Shown one piece after another: positions 8,111 to 16,922 of a stretch of 64,000 nucleotides of DNA. A model generated the notes under the pieces. That model saw only the letters and a program-made list of their open reading frames with translations, had not been told where the DNA came from and did not search any database. The DNA is taken from assembly GCF_002944405.1 (NCBI RefSeq), contig NZ_CP024308.1:1-64000 (forward strand), in the 5' to 3' direction. How positions within the stretch are numbered: the first letter of the stretch is position 1; the number at the start of each line of letters is the position of its first letter. The DNA comes from Sinorhizobium fredii. GTDB taxonomy: Bacteria; Pseudomonadota; Alphaproteobacteria; Rhizobiales; Rhizobiaceae. The position numbers and the translations under genes were made by a program.

Positions 8111-8419
8111 ATGGACCCGACCGATGTTCAGAAGCACTTGGTGGACGTTTTGACGGCGATCCAGGCCATTAGCCAAGAAGTCTGCCCGACGCTCGATCCG
8201 ACCGTCCGGCCGGCGGAGGAGTTGCCAAAGTTCAATAGTAAAGTTTGGCCGGTTGCAGCCGGCATGCTCGGCGCCGCGCTCGGCAAGGAGATTCCGCCGG
8301 ATGTCAACATCTTCGTCGACGATGCCACGAAGCAGGCCCTTACGATCGCTCAAACCGTTGCGCTGGTCTGCACGCTGATTAAGCAGCTCGATGCTCAGGC
8401 GGCGGTGGCAGCGGCATGA
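8111..8419 (+). CDS. Acyl-carrier-protein-like small protein
   Basis: A 102-residue acidic helical protein. The centre reads LPKFNSKVWPVAAGMLGAAL then GKEIPPDVNIF. It matches the acyl carrier protein core: the phosphopantetheine-accepting Ser would be Ser43 (FNS, where ACPs have DSL), and exactly 16 residues later comes EIP, the same spacing as in E. coli ACP. Helix IV would be LTIAQTVALV. The usual Leu after the Ser is Lys. As an ACP it would carry a thioester-bound group on a phosphopantetheine arm. A gene for an AcpS-type transferase at 12659-13033 supports this. It is the first gene behind the operator-promoter and overlaps the next start (ATGA). The ACP assignment is by eye. Confidence 0.6.
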   Translation: MDPTDVQKHLVDVLTAIQAISQEVCPTLDPTVRPAEELPKFNSKVWPVAAGMLGAALGKEIPPDVNIFVDDATKQALTIAQTVALVCTLIKQLDAQAAVAAA

Positions 8420-8778
8420 CAGACAACCCGACCGAACTCCGCGCACAACTGGCCGAACGTCTGAAGGAAGCGCGCAAGCTCGCAGGGCTTTCGCAAGGCC
8501 AGGTCGCGAAACTCCTGGGGCTGCATCGCCCCTCCGTATCGGAGCTTGAAGCCGGCAATCGGCGTGTATCGGCCGAAGAGCTGTCGCAACTGGCCGAGCT
8601 CTATGACGTGAGCGTCGCCTGGTTGATGGGAGAAGTTCCCGATACGGTGGACGCGGCCGACCCGAGATTGCAACTTGCGGCGCGCGAGCTGACCAAATTG
8701 AAGCCTGATGATCTTGAGCGTCTGCTGAAGCTGCTTGCGGCGATGCGTGACGATACGTCTGACGCGAAGGAACAGTAA
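8416..8778 (+). CDS. Xre-family transcriptional regulator
   Basis: A 120-residue DNA-binding protein with a Cro/C1-type helix-turn-helix at about residues 8-62: LKEARKLAGLSQGQVAKLLG, then HRPSVSELEAGNRRVSAEEL. The C-terminal part is a short charged helix pair. The partner is the metallopeptidase encoded next; in such Xre-ImmA pairs the regulator represses until the peptidase cleaves it. The perfect inverted repeat in the operon promoter (8072-8086) is its likely operator. The ATG overlaps the ACP-like stop by 4 bp. Repression and cleavage are family knowledge, not visible here. Confidence 0.88.
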   Translation: MTDNPTELRAQLAERLKEARKLAGLSQGQVAKLLGLHRPSVSELEAGNRRVSAEELSQLAELYDVSVAWLMGEVPDTVDAADPRLQLAARELTKLKPDDLERLLKLLAAMRDDTSDAKEQ

Positions 8779-8782
8779 GTCC

Positions 8783-9670
8783 ATGAAGCTCAGGAGCGAA
8801 AATACGATGCCGGATCGCAATGCTTTGGCAAACCAGGCCATGACGGCGTCGATTGCCGCTCGCACCAAAGCTGGACTGAACCTGGTCAATCCGATCTGCA
8901 TCTATGCACTTTGCAAGGCGCATCAGGTTCAGGTGCGTTTCAACAATATCAACATGGAAGGCATGTATCAGCGAGGCACACCTTCGCGGATACATCTCTC
9001 GGCGCGTCGTCCCCTTCCGCGGCGGGCCTTCAATTGTGCCCATGAGCTCGGTCACCACGTTTTCGGGCATGGTTCGTCGATCGACGAATTGCGTGAAGAC
9101 GCGAAGGAAAATCCATGGGAGGATCCGAAAGAGTTTCTGGCGGACAGCTTCGCTGGTTTTGTCCTAATGCCGACCCTTGGCATGCGCCAAGCTTTCGCAA
9201 AGCGCGGTTGGAAGCCGGACTCGGCGACACCGCTCCAGATCTTCCAGATTGCCTGCGAATTCGGGGTTGGATACACGACGCTGATCACCCACCTTTCGCA
9301 GTCCTTGAACATGCTCTCGCGCCCACGGGGGACTGTCTTGAAGAAGCAGAAGCCTGCAGCGATCCGGGCGGCTCTGCTTGGATCATTGTCTGCCGAGCCG
9401 CTCGTCATCGTCGACACTGCCTGGAGCACTTCTGTCGTCGACGTTGAAGTCGGTATGAGCCTTCTTCTGCCCACCGATTGCGAACCAGATAATGAAGCAA
9501 TCGCCTTCGTCACGAATCTGCCCGAGGGTCGCCTTTTTGAAGCGCGCTATCCTGGTATCGTCAGAGTCATCCAGCCCGATACCGGCTGGGCGGTCTTTGT
9601 GCGCATTGCCCGGAAGCAATATGTAGGATTGGCCGAGTTTCGTCACCTCGAGGAGGACACCGATGAGTAA
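8783..9670 (+). CDS. ImmA/IrrE-family metallopeptidase
   Basis: 295 residues from ATG 8783 (AAGGAA upstream, 4 bp after the Xre stop). The zinc-binding motif is complete: His87-Glu88-x-x-His91 in NCAHELGHHVFGHG, followed by the downstream acidic ligand region in EFLADSFAGFVLMP (family pattern ExxAxxFAxxLLMP). The C-terminal 120 residues form a sensor-like beta-rich part seen in IrrE-type proteins. Members cleave the partner Xre repressor after DNA damage or other stress. The stop codon overlaps the next gene by 8 bp, so it is tightly coupled to the ThyA-like enzyme. Confidence 0.88.
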   Translation: MKLRSENTMPDRNALANQAMTASIAARTKAGLNLVNPICIYALCKAHQVQVRFNNINMEGMYQRGTPSRIHLSARRPLPRRAFNCAHELGHHVFGHGSSIDELREDAKENPWEDPKEFLADSFAGFVLMPTLGMRQAFAKRGWKPDSATPLQIFQIACEFGVGYTTLITHLSQSLNMLSRPRGTVLKKQKPAAIRAALLGSLSAEPLVIVDTAWSTSVVDVEVGMSLLLPTDCEPDNEAIAFVTNLPEGRLFEARYPGIVRVIQPDTGWAVFVRIARKQYVGLAEFRHLEEDTDE

Positions 9671-10496
9671 GTCGAACAGCATCGCAATGGAGCCGTTCAT
9701 CGTCAACGAGACGAGCGTCTCGCGTGCGTATGCGAGGGTTCTGCTTCGTGTCGCCCAGGGACGCGGCAAGGAAGTCAGCCCCTTGGTTTTGTCGGTTTCG
9801 GAATTCGAGAAGGAAGACGACAAGCTCCGAAAGTCGCTCGACACCTTGTTGCAGAGCAAAGGCAAGTGCGTTGTGGAGGACGTGGCATACACGATCTTCC
9901 CAGAACGTCTTTGGCAGATGGCGCAGGGTGATCGTGCCAAGCTTTTCAGTTTCTACAAGATGGCCTTTCCGGCCTATCAGGCCATGAACCGCACCGCGAA
10001 TGGCCGGGGTCTGTATTTCGAGAGGATGATGATGTACGGGCGGGGTCCGTGCGACGGCAATCAGCTTGAGTATGTTATTTCGCAGTATGATGGGCGTGAC
10101 GGAGTTCGCGACTCTATGATGCAGGTGACGACGTTTGACCCGGAGCGCGATCATACGCCCAGCGCCCAGCTTGGTTTCCCGTGCCTCCAGCATGTGACTT
10201 TCGTTCCGACGAAGAGTGGCCTTGTGCTCAATGCTTTCTATGCAACTCAGCAGATCTTCGACAAAGCCTATGGCAACTACCTTGGGCTCAAACAACTCGG
10301 CGAGTTTATGGCGCATGAACTGGAAATGCCGTTTGTCCGCCTCAACGTTTCCGTCGGGGTAGCAAAGCTCGAGCGAATCTCTAAGACGGACATCGGGTTG
10401 ATACCTGTCATCGCGGCTGCTGAGGTCGCAATCAGCAAACCACAAGAATTGGGAACTGCGGGGCAAAATCTGCATCTTGCCGCAGCAGTGGATTGA
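9663..10496 (+). CDS. Divergent thymidylate-synthase-like enzyme
   Basis: A 277-residue ThyA-superfamily protein, strongly diverged. The nucleophile is kept (Cys174 in LGFPCLQHVTFV, matching the PCH region of ThyA) and is followed, as in ThyA, by a strand and FYATQQIFDKAYGNYLGL, which takes the place of the RSxD-and-glycine segment. The His/Tyr pair of ThyA is replaced around LNVSVGVAKLE. It may act on a nucleotide other than dUMP, or on a carrier-bound or polymer substrate. GAGGAGG precedes the ATG, which lies inside the ImmA gene end. It is the first enzyme of the operon and the second ThyA homologue within 5 kb. Confidence 0.68.
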   Translation: MSKSNSIAMEPFIVNETSVSRAYARVLLRVAQGRGKEVSPLVLSVSEFEKEDDKLRKSLDTLLQSKGKCVVEDVAYTIFPERLWQMAQGDRAKLFSFYKMAFPAYQAMNRTANGRGLYFERMMMYGRGPCDGNQLEYVISQYDGRDGVRDSMMQVTTFDPERDHTPSAQLGFPCLQHVTFVPTKSGLVLNAFYATQQIFDKAYGNYLGLKQLGEFMAHELEMPFVRLNVSVGVAKLERISKTDIGLIPVIAAAEVAISKPQELGTAGQNLHLAAAVD

Positions 10497-10500
10497 AGAC

Positions 10501-11694
10501 GTGAAAAGTGACGCCAGAAAGCCAAGAAAACGCGGTCTATCGCCCTCTCGCTCCCCGGGAAACGAGGCGGCTGCGCAGCTGCCGCTCGATATCGACGGCA
10601 CCGGGACGAGCCTACAGTGGGCGAGTACGGTTTGCGAAGAAGACCGCCGGTGGGCGCCGACCATCACTTTCCAGCATCTCAGCCCGCTCAAGGTGACGGC
10701 CGCGTATGAGAGTTACTGGCGGTTTGCGGCGGAACGCCAGAATATCTTTTTTAAGCGCGTAAAAGGTACACCCCAGCCTTGGACGCGCAATTCTGTGCTG
10801 TCGACCTATAAGTTTACGAATGCCTATCGAGCGTCGGACCGCGTCAGCCAATATTTGATCCGCAACGTGATCTATCGCGATGACCTGCCGAATTCGAACG
10901 CTGAAGTGTTCTTCCGAATCATCTTGTTCAAGCTTTTCAACAAAATCGAAACCTGGAGGCTGCTTGAGGCCGAGCTTAGATCAGTGATCTATTCAGACTA
11001 CAATTTCGAACGCTATTGCGATGTTCTGGGACGCGCCATGCAGCGTGGCGAAACCATTTACTCCGCCGCTTACATCATGCCGCCGGGAAGCTCTGCCTTC
11101 GGCTATCCAACTAAGCATCAGAACCATTTGCGGCTGCTGGAAGAGATGATGAAGGACCAACTTCCGGAAAAAATGGAGGACGCAAGCTCGATGCAGTCCG
11201 CCTTTGAGCTTTTCCGAGGATACCCGACGATTGGCGATTTTCTCGCTTACCAGTTCGCGACCGACATCAACTACAGCACGATCACGAATTTTTCGGAGAT
11301 GGACTTCGTCATTCCCGGTCCAGGAGCCCGCGATGGCCTCCGCAAGTGCTTCGTGGACTTCGGCGGGTTGAATGAGCCGGAGCTCATAAGATTCGTCGCT
11401 GACAAGCAAGAAGAAGAGTTCGAGCGCCTTGGTATCAACTTCCCTTCCCTATGGGGGCGGCGATTGCAGCTTATTGACTGCCAGAATCTGTTTTGCGAGA
11501 TCGACAAATTCTCTCGCGTCGCTCATCCCGAAATTGCCGGAAGGACCGGCCGCACGCGTATTAAGCAGAAGTTCAGCCAGACCTTTGAGCCAATCGCGTT
11601 CTTTTACCCACCGAAATGGGGTCTCAACGAACGGATCCAGGCAGGTGCTTTTCCCAATGAGGTCTCGGACGACCCTATCGAGCCAATCATCTAA
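10501..11694 (+). CDS. Protein resembling the helical domain of thymine-hypermodification enzymes
   Basis: 397 residues from GTG 10501, chosen because it does not overlap the upstream stop; a TTG at 10477 is in frame. After a basic, disordered start, the core (about residues 60-330) contains WRFAAERQNIFFKRVKG, YKFTNAYRASDRVSQYLIRN and FFRIILFKLFNKIETW. I recognise these as the helical fold of 5-hydroxymethyl-dU DNA kinase and alpha-glutamyl/putrescinyl-thymine pyrophosphorylase-type proteins, which phages use in base hypermodification. Catalytic detail is not known to me. Co-operonic ThyA-like and MazG-like genes match that chemistry. The alternative is a pure structural homologue. Confidence 0.6.
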   Translation: MKSDARKPRKRGLSPSRSPGNEAAAQLPLDIDGTGTSLQWASTVCEEDRRWAPTITFQHLSPLKVTAAYESYWRFAAERQNIFFKRVKGTPQPWTRNSVLSTYKFTNAYRASDRVSQYLIRNVIYRDDLPNSNAEVFFRIILFKLFNKIETWRLLEAELRSVIYSDYNFERYCDVLGRAMQRGETIYSAAYIMPPGSSAFGYPTKHQNHLRLLEEMMKDQLPEKMEDASSMQSAFELFRGYPTIGDFLAYQFATDINYSTITNFSEMDFVIPGPGARDGLRKCFVDFGGLNEPELIRFVADKQEEEFERLGINFPSLWGRRLQLIDCQNLFCEIDKFSRVAHPEIAGRTGRTRIKQKFSQTFEPIAFFYPPKWGLNERIQAGAFPNEVSDDPIEPII

Positions 11695-11743
11695 CGGATG
11701 AAAATCGGCCACGGTGCACCGATTGACGAAATAGGAGCGAAGA

Positions 11744-12715
11744 ATGGACTTTAGAGCCTATCAAGTTGAAGCGCTTCGCACCGACGTTTCGGCCGCAGCT
11801 GGAAAAGACGGCCCTGACGCCTTGGTCGTGCCGATGCTTGGGTTGGCCGGCGAGGCTGGCCACCTCCTGAGCGAATATAAGAAGCACCTTCGTGACGGAG
11901 GAGCGCATAAGCTTTTCAAAGACCGGGTATGTGAAGAATTGGGCGATCTGCTGTGGTATCTCGCCAACGTCGCGAGCAAGTTTGATCTCGACCTCGACGA
12001 TGTCGCCACGTTCAATCTCGTCAAGGTTCGAGAGCGCTGGGATGTAGCCGGTAATCGTAGGCTAGCGTTCGATGGCACTTGTATCGAGACTGAGCGGCTT
12101 CCTCGGCAGATGGATGTCCTATTCAAAGAGGTTTTGATCGATGGGCGTCCGATGGTCGAAATATCGGTTAACGGTGAGCGCATTGGCTCGCCGCTCGGCG
12201 ATAATGCTTATGATGCCGATGGGTACCGTTTCCACGACGTATTCCATTTAGCGTATGCAGCCATTCTTGGCTGGTCGCCCAACCTGCGGGCATTTTTGAA
12301 GTGCAAACGAAAGAGCCAGCCGCTGCTGGACGAGGTTGAGGATGGAGGACGTGCGCGGATCCTGGAGGAGGCCATTGTAGCTCTGACCTTCGACTATGCG
12401 CGCGACCATAGTTTCCTGGCCGGCATCGATCAAGTTGACTACGGCCTTCTGAAAACGATCAAGAGCATGGTCGGCCATCTTGAGGTCGGGCACTGCTCTC
12501 TCGCTGACTGGGAGAACGCGATCTTCAAAGGGTTTGAGATTTGGAGGCAGATGTTCGCAAACAGGGGCGGCCTAGTTCACATCGATATTGACGAGGGCAT
12601 CATCGCTTACAAGGCGCCCGCCGACGGTGGAGACGAGGAGAGGCATAAAGCTACTGGCTTAGGTGGCAATGACGCTGGCGATTGCTTTTCCGCCATCGTG
12701 GCTGAGACTCACTAA
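11744..12715 (+). CDS. MazG-like nucleoside triphosphate pyrophosphohydrolase
   Basis: A 323-residue protein. Residues 1-100 form a MazG-type all-alpha NTP-PPase domain: the metal-binding Glu motif is in LAGEAGHLLSEYKKHL and the second in EELGDLLWYLANVA, followed by FNLVKVRERW. It should cleave NTPs or dNTPs to monophosphates and pyrophosphate. The C-terminal 200 residues (YRFHDVFHLAYAAILGWSP, RILEEAIVALTF) are a second helical region found fused to such domains. It is the last plus-strand gene of the operon. Its end overlaps the convergent AcpS gene by 57 bp. It may limit a modified-nucleotide pool or produce the monophosphate used by the ThyA-like enzyme. Confidence 0.8.
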   Translation: MDFRAYQVEALRTDVSAAAGKDGPDALVVPMLGLAGEAGHLLSEYKKHLRDGGAHKLFKDRVCEELGDLLWYLANVASKFDLDLDDVATFNLVKVRERWDVAGNRRLAFDGTCIETERLPRQMDVLFKEVLIDGRPMVEISVNGERIGSPLGDNAYDADGYRFHDVFHLAYAAILGWSPNLRAFLKCKRKSQPLLDEVEDGGRARILEEAIVALTFDYARDHSFLAGIDQVDYGLLKTIKSMVGHLEVGHCSLADWENAIFKGFEIWRQMFANRGGLVHIDIDEGIIAYKAPADGGDEERHKATGLGGNDAGDCFSAIVAETH

Positions 12716-13033
12716 CCAGTTGCTCACGCCGAGGCTGTCGGATAGTTCGCGGACTCGGCCGTGAAGGACTACAAATGGCGCTCCAGACTGATGGTTGAAC
12801 ACTTCGACATCTTGAAACGAAAAACCATTGCCAAACCCTCTTCCGAGGGCCTTAAGGACGGCCTCCTTCACCGCAAACCGCGCTGCAATGCGCTCGGCGT
12901 TGGCCACTATTTCGAGCAGGCGTTCACGTTCAGCATTAGAAAAGCATCGGTTGAGAAAGTCGTCAGACAGCTTTAGGAGTGCTGCGATCTCCTCGACGTC
13001 GACAAGATCAATCCCATGTCCCAATACTGTCAA
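12659..13033 (-). CDS. acpS: AcpS-type holo-ACP synthase
   Basis: A 124-residue phosphopantetheinyl transferase of the AcpS family. It moves 4'-phosphopantetheine from CoA to a conserved Ser of a carrier protein. All landmarks are present: GHGIDLVDVEEI with the metal-binding Asp, ARFAVKEAVLKALGRG (family FAxKEAxxKAxG) and the end WLVSLSHDGGKAIASV. The start is a TTG. AcpS is normally a single housekeeping gene next to recO/era/rnc. Here it is a second, orphan copy convergent with the operon whose first gene encodes an ACP-like protein. That pairing suggests it activates that protein. Confidence 0.87.
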   Translation of the reverse strand: MTVLGHGIDLVDVEEIAALLKLSDDFLNRCFSNAERERLLEIVANAERIAARFAVKEAVLKALGRGFGNGFSFQDVEVFNHQSGAPFVVLHGRVRELSDSLGVSNWLVSLSHDGGKAIASVIAT

Positions 13034-13216
13034 AACGGCCTCCTCTGCGCAAATTAATCACGTAGGCAAAATCACTCCGTCACTTTGCTCTCTGCGTAAA
13101 GTGACGCGTTCAGAGCGGCGGAGCAAAGGAACAAAGCGTATACGCGAGATCCCGGCAAACGTGGTCGTCTGGATCATTCCGCCGAGTCTAAATCAGTATC
13201 CGGTGTGCGGCGCGGG

Positions 13217-16200
13217 TTATGCCACTTGAGTCACCAATCCAGCCTCGCCGTGGGGAACGAGCTCATGCACGTTATATGGAATTCCCGCGCTGCGGCACTT
13301 CCTGCCTAGGAACTCGGCCTCCGAGCTATCGTGCGTGGAGAGGATAACTTGATAGCCACGCTCGCGGACCATCTGACGAACCAAATCCATGAACGCGCTG
13401 GCGTGGATGACATCATTATGCTGAAGCGGGTCGTCCAGCAAAAGACCACGCCAGCGCGACCATCCGAACGTTGTGCTTGCGGCCAACAGGGCAGCAACGC
13501 TCAGTGCAGAGAGCTGCCCCTCGCTGAAATAAAGATTCGGATTCATCTCCAGAGTCGACGAAGAGCCATCTGCCGAACTGCGAATGATGCCAGGGCGCAA
13601 CTCGGAGCGAGTAACATGATGTTCGGCACGATATATAATCGAGGCGTCCGACCAAGTCATGAGCGTCCGCGCGAAGCGCTGAATCGTCGCGTTCAATGGC
13701 ACCAAGACCTCTTCGGCGTAGGACTCCGCGCGCTGCTGGAGCTGCGTGCCGACGGTGTCTATCCGCTTGCGTGCCGCTTGCGCCAACGCCAGCTGTTCTC
13801 GCGCTTCGTCGACGCGCTGTGCGAGCAGTGGCCTGACATCGCCCTCAGACGGCGCCCTTTCCTGCCGTACAATAGCGGCAATATCGCTTTCAATTTGCCG
13901 CAGGTTCTCGTCGCTAAGCCATTTGCGGTAGCCGGTCACGAGGTACTGTTGCGCTGAACGTAGAGGCTCTAAACTCGCAGCGCGCTCGGAGATCCGTGCG
14001 CGATGCTGCGCCACCCGTGCAGGATCCGGCTCTCCGCTCTGACCGGTTTCCTCCCACCGCCGTATCAGCGCGCTACGTTCAGCGGCAAGCGCGTCGAGCC
14101 TAGCGTTTGAGGTCGCTTGCGCTTGAGTTTCACGCATTAACAGCTCACGGGCACGGTCGCGCACGATCACGGCGTCACTCTCTGCGGATCGATCTGCCAC
14201 CAGTCGAGCGGCCAGCTGATTGCCGGTCTTCGAGATGTGCGCCTGCTCGGCGTCCAGATCGAGCAACAGGCCAGCATCGTCATTCCATAATCGCTATGTT
14301 GACGCAGCGCGGCCCGTGCTCGTTCGACTTGCTCGCCGGCGGCATCGCGGACCCGTTGGAGCGCAGAGCCCTTCGCTGTCTCCGCGTTGAACGTCGCCTC
14401 CGCCTCCTCGATTTGCACAGTTATCTGGTCCGGCGTCTCGGCTGCGGCCAACTCTGAGTCCAACAAGGCTAACTCTTCCTCGAGATTGTCGGCTTCGTTG
14501 TCACTATAGCTACCGTCCGCCAAACCGGCCGCTTCGACAAGTTGCTGGCGGAGTTCCTGCTCACGATCGTGGAGCGCTGTAATGCTTGACTGAAGCTGAT
14601 CGCGCTCCGCAATCGCGCGATCTATTTCAGCTAGCTGTAGCCGTATCCCCTCTACTTCCACCCGCGCCTCAGCCAGTGCCGCTGCGAGCGCGGAAGTTGG
14701 CTGAGGATCTAAAGCCTCTTGGATCTTGACGAGTTCGACAAGTCTGCCGGGTGGGAACTCGGTAGCGCAGACAGGACAATTTGTATCGTTGTGGCCAAGT
14801 CGATGGGCAATTGCAGAGACTGCCTGCGCGATCGCCTGTGCCCGGTCGTCATGGGAACGGAGATCCGAGGTGATGCGTACGGCCAAGGCTTGTGCGGCGG
14901 CCTGGCGGGCGGCAAGGGCTTCGCGTTGCAATCTGAGCTCATCCAGAGGGCGGCTCGCAATCAGCGGCTTCAATCGCTCGATCTCATCGCGCGTGATTAT
15001 GAGCTTGCCCGTTATCTCGGCCCTCCGCCGCGCGAGAGCGACCCGGTCTGCGAGGGCGCGCCGTTCAGAGCGCCGGGCCGTAGACTGGGAAAGCCGGGTT
15101 CGCAACTCCGCGATTTTGGCTTGGACCTCGCTTGCCTCCGCGGCCGACTGCCTTAGCTGCGCGGCAAGGTTGATGCTCATGGCTTCAGCTTCTGTAAGTT
15201 GTTGAATAGCCATACGGACGCGCGACAGTGAGGCTGCCCTAGATTGATGCTGCGCCGCCAGCCTCTCGCTGATCGCAAGATGCGCTGTCGCTTGAGCATA
15301 CGAAGCTTCAGCTTGTGATAAGCTCTCGACCGCGGCAGCGCGGCGTTGCTCGATGTCGGCCGCGACCGTCCGGAGGGTCACCGTTTCGACGTTTGCGCTG
15401 TTGTATTGGGCTGCGATCTTTTCGAGCACGTCGGCAGCCTCGGAGTCAACGGTGTTGAGTTGCTCGACGGCTTTGAGCAGATCGGAAAGGCTCTCGAGCA
15501 GGTTTTCAGAGGGTGTCGTGGGCGGTGGCGCGGTCCATCTCAGCCTCGGTATTATCTCGAGGATCTGGTTGCCGATCGAAGTTACAGCTTGGCGAAGCTC
15601 CTCGGGAGCCACTGCTGCGTCCGAGGAAGAAAGGGCGAGGGCGCGGGCACGCTCGGTTACACGGGCATCCCAAGCCGCCAGCGTCTTTGAAGCCTCTTCA
15701 AGTCGTTTGGTACGCTCTTCGATGGCGCGGGTGAAGGCCCTTCGCACTCCGAGGCCACTCATGCGCTCCCTAAGCAAATTGATCCGATCGACGCCAGCTG
15801 GTCCCTTCAGGGCCTCCCACTGCTTATCGGGTTTACGGAGGGAGAAGCGCTGGGCAGACGCCTGTCCTAGAAAGTGAGTGATCGAAAGATAACCATGCAG
15901 GTTGGTGATATCGGTCCACTCGGCCCGCTTGAGCAAAGCTGCAATTGCACCTTCGTCCGGCACAAAGCCACCGCCGCGGTCGATTGGATCACCATCGGAG
16001 AATTGAAGGCTAACACGATGGCTATTCTCTGGAGCGCCAATTCGGGTGAGCGGGTCTTGCTCCTTCCTGCGTCCATCGACGGGAATGTCTTGGAACCGGC
16101 TGACCTGGTCGGTGAGTGCCCATTCGACCCCATCGAAGAAGCTCGTCTTCCCGAGTCCGTTCGCTCCCGTAATCAGGGTTACGCCGGGCCCATCGGGCAG

Positions 16201-16272
16201 CTCGAAAGCGTAGCTGTCACCATAGATGCGGAAGTTGGAAAACTCGACGCTGCGAAGATAGAGATCACTCAT
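13217..16272 (-). pseudogene. SMC-like AAA/ABC ATPase, frameshifted
   Basis: One gene read in two frames. 16272-14290 gives the N-terminal Walker A (TGANGLGKTSFFDG) at about residue 35, long coiled coils and a zinc-hook-like CPVC at about residue 500. After HSDYG the frame is lost. A one-base deletion near 14275 leaves the last 40 residues of this frame meaningless. The other frame carries LLLDLDAEQAHIS, more coiled coil, the signature YFSEGQLSALSVA, Walker B (LLLDDPLQHND) and the H-loop (STHDSSEAEF), ending at 13217. Restored it would be about 1010 residues. It is the DNA- or RNA-associated ATPase of a three-gene operon. A sequencing error would equally explain the shift. Confidence 0.8.
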
Positions 16273-16922
16273 GCGCGTTCTCCACGCTCAAGTTCGACGA
16301 GTTTCTCGACTAGCCCATTGAAGTCTAGATCGGGATCGTTGATGGCTTCCTCCCAGCCGTCAGGCAGCTCAATATTCGCCATACTGTCTAGCTGTTCAGT
16401 GAGCTGGTGAATAGGCCAAGGCCTTGCGATGAAGGTCCGTCCAAAAAACCCCATCGCGTCGTCGATCGTTGGCGGATCCTGATAGAGCCAGACCAGCTTG
16501 CGACACGTGCGGTCGTCCGCCTCAATTTCGGCCGCCAATTGTCGCCATGCTGGGTCGCGCAATGCACCTATGGGTCCCGTAAGAAACAGCTGGAGATTGG
16601 GGGCGTCGGTCCCTAGCCAAGACCGTGCGATCGTGGCTTGGTTGCGATAACGGCGCACTTGGGGATCGACATTGGCTTTTACGGCAGTGCCGTCGATGAC
16701 GCCAACAAGAACGGGGATGTCATCGAGCATGACTGCGCCGACCTTGTTAGGCAACTCGGTTTCGCGACGGCCAAGTGTTTCGCCCGCGATAGCTTCGCTC
16801 AGAACCTCCGCGTTGAAACGCGAGCCGCTGAGTTGTGGGATGGCGTCGCGCACCGTCGCGCCGATGGCGCGCGCAGCTTCACACATCAGCGACATGAGCA
16901 TTGGTGGCTCTCGACTTGTCAT
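16269..16922 (-). CDS. Middle component of the SMC-ATPase/flavoprotein operon
   Basis: 217 residues from ATG 16922, which overlaps the upstream stop (ATGA); the end overlaps the SMC-like start in the same way. There is a strand-rich N-terminal half with GVIDGTAVKANVDPQVRRY, then LQLFLTGPIGALRDPAWRQL, a CRKLVWLYQ segment and FFGRTFIARPWPIHQL. Small linking proteins of this length and position occur in ABC three-component conflict systems. I make this assignment from gene order and general appearance, not from a diagnostic motif. Its role would be to connect the ATPase to the large effector-like protein. Confidence 0.6.
   Translation of the reverse strand: MTSREPPMLMSLMCEAARAIGATVRDAIPQLSGSRFNAEVLSEAIAGETLGRRETELPNKVGAVMLDDIPVLVGVIDGTAVKANVDPQVRRYRNQATIARSWLGTDAPNLQLFLTGPIGALRDPAWRQLAAEIEADDRTCRKLVWLYQDPPTIDDAMGFFGRTFIARPWPIHQLTEQLDSMANIELPDGWEEAINDPDLDFNGLVEKLVELERGERA

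Noticed and set aside
9567..10691. Long minus-strand open frame (374 codons) over the ThyA-like gene
   Set aside because: Lies opposite two genes with clear motifs and has no family or start signal; typical GC-rich shadow.
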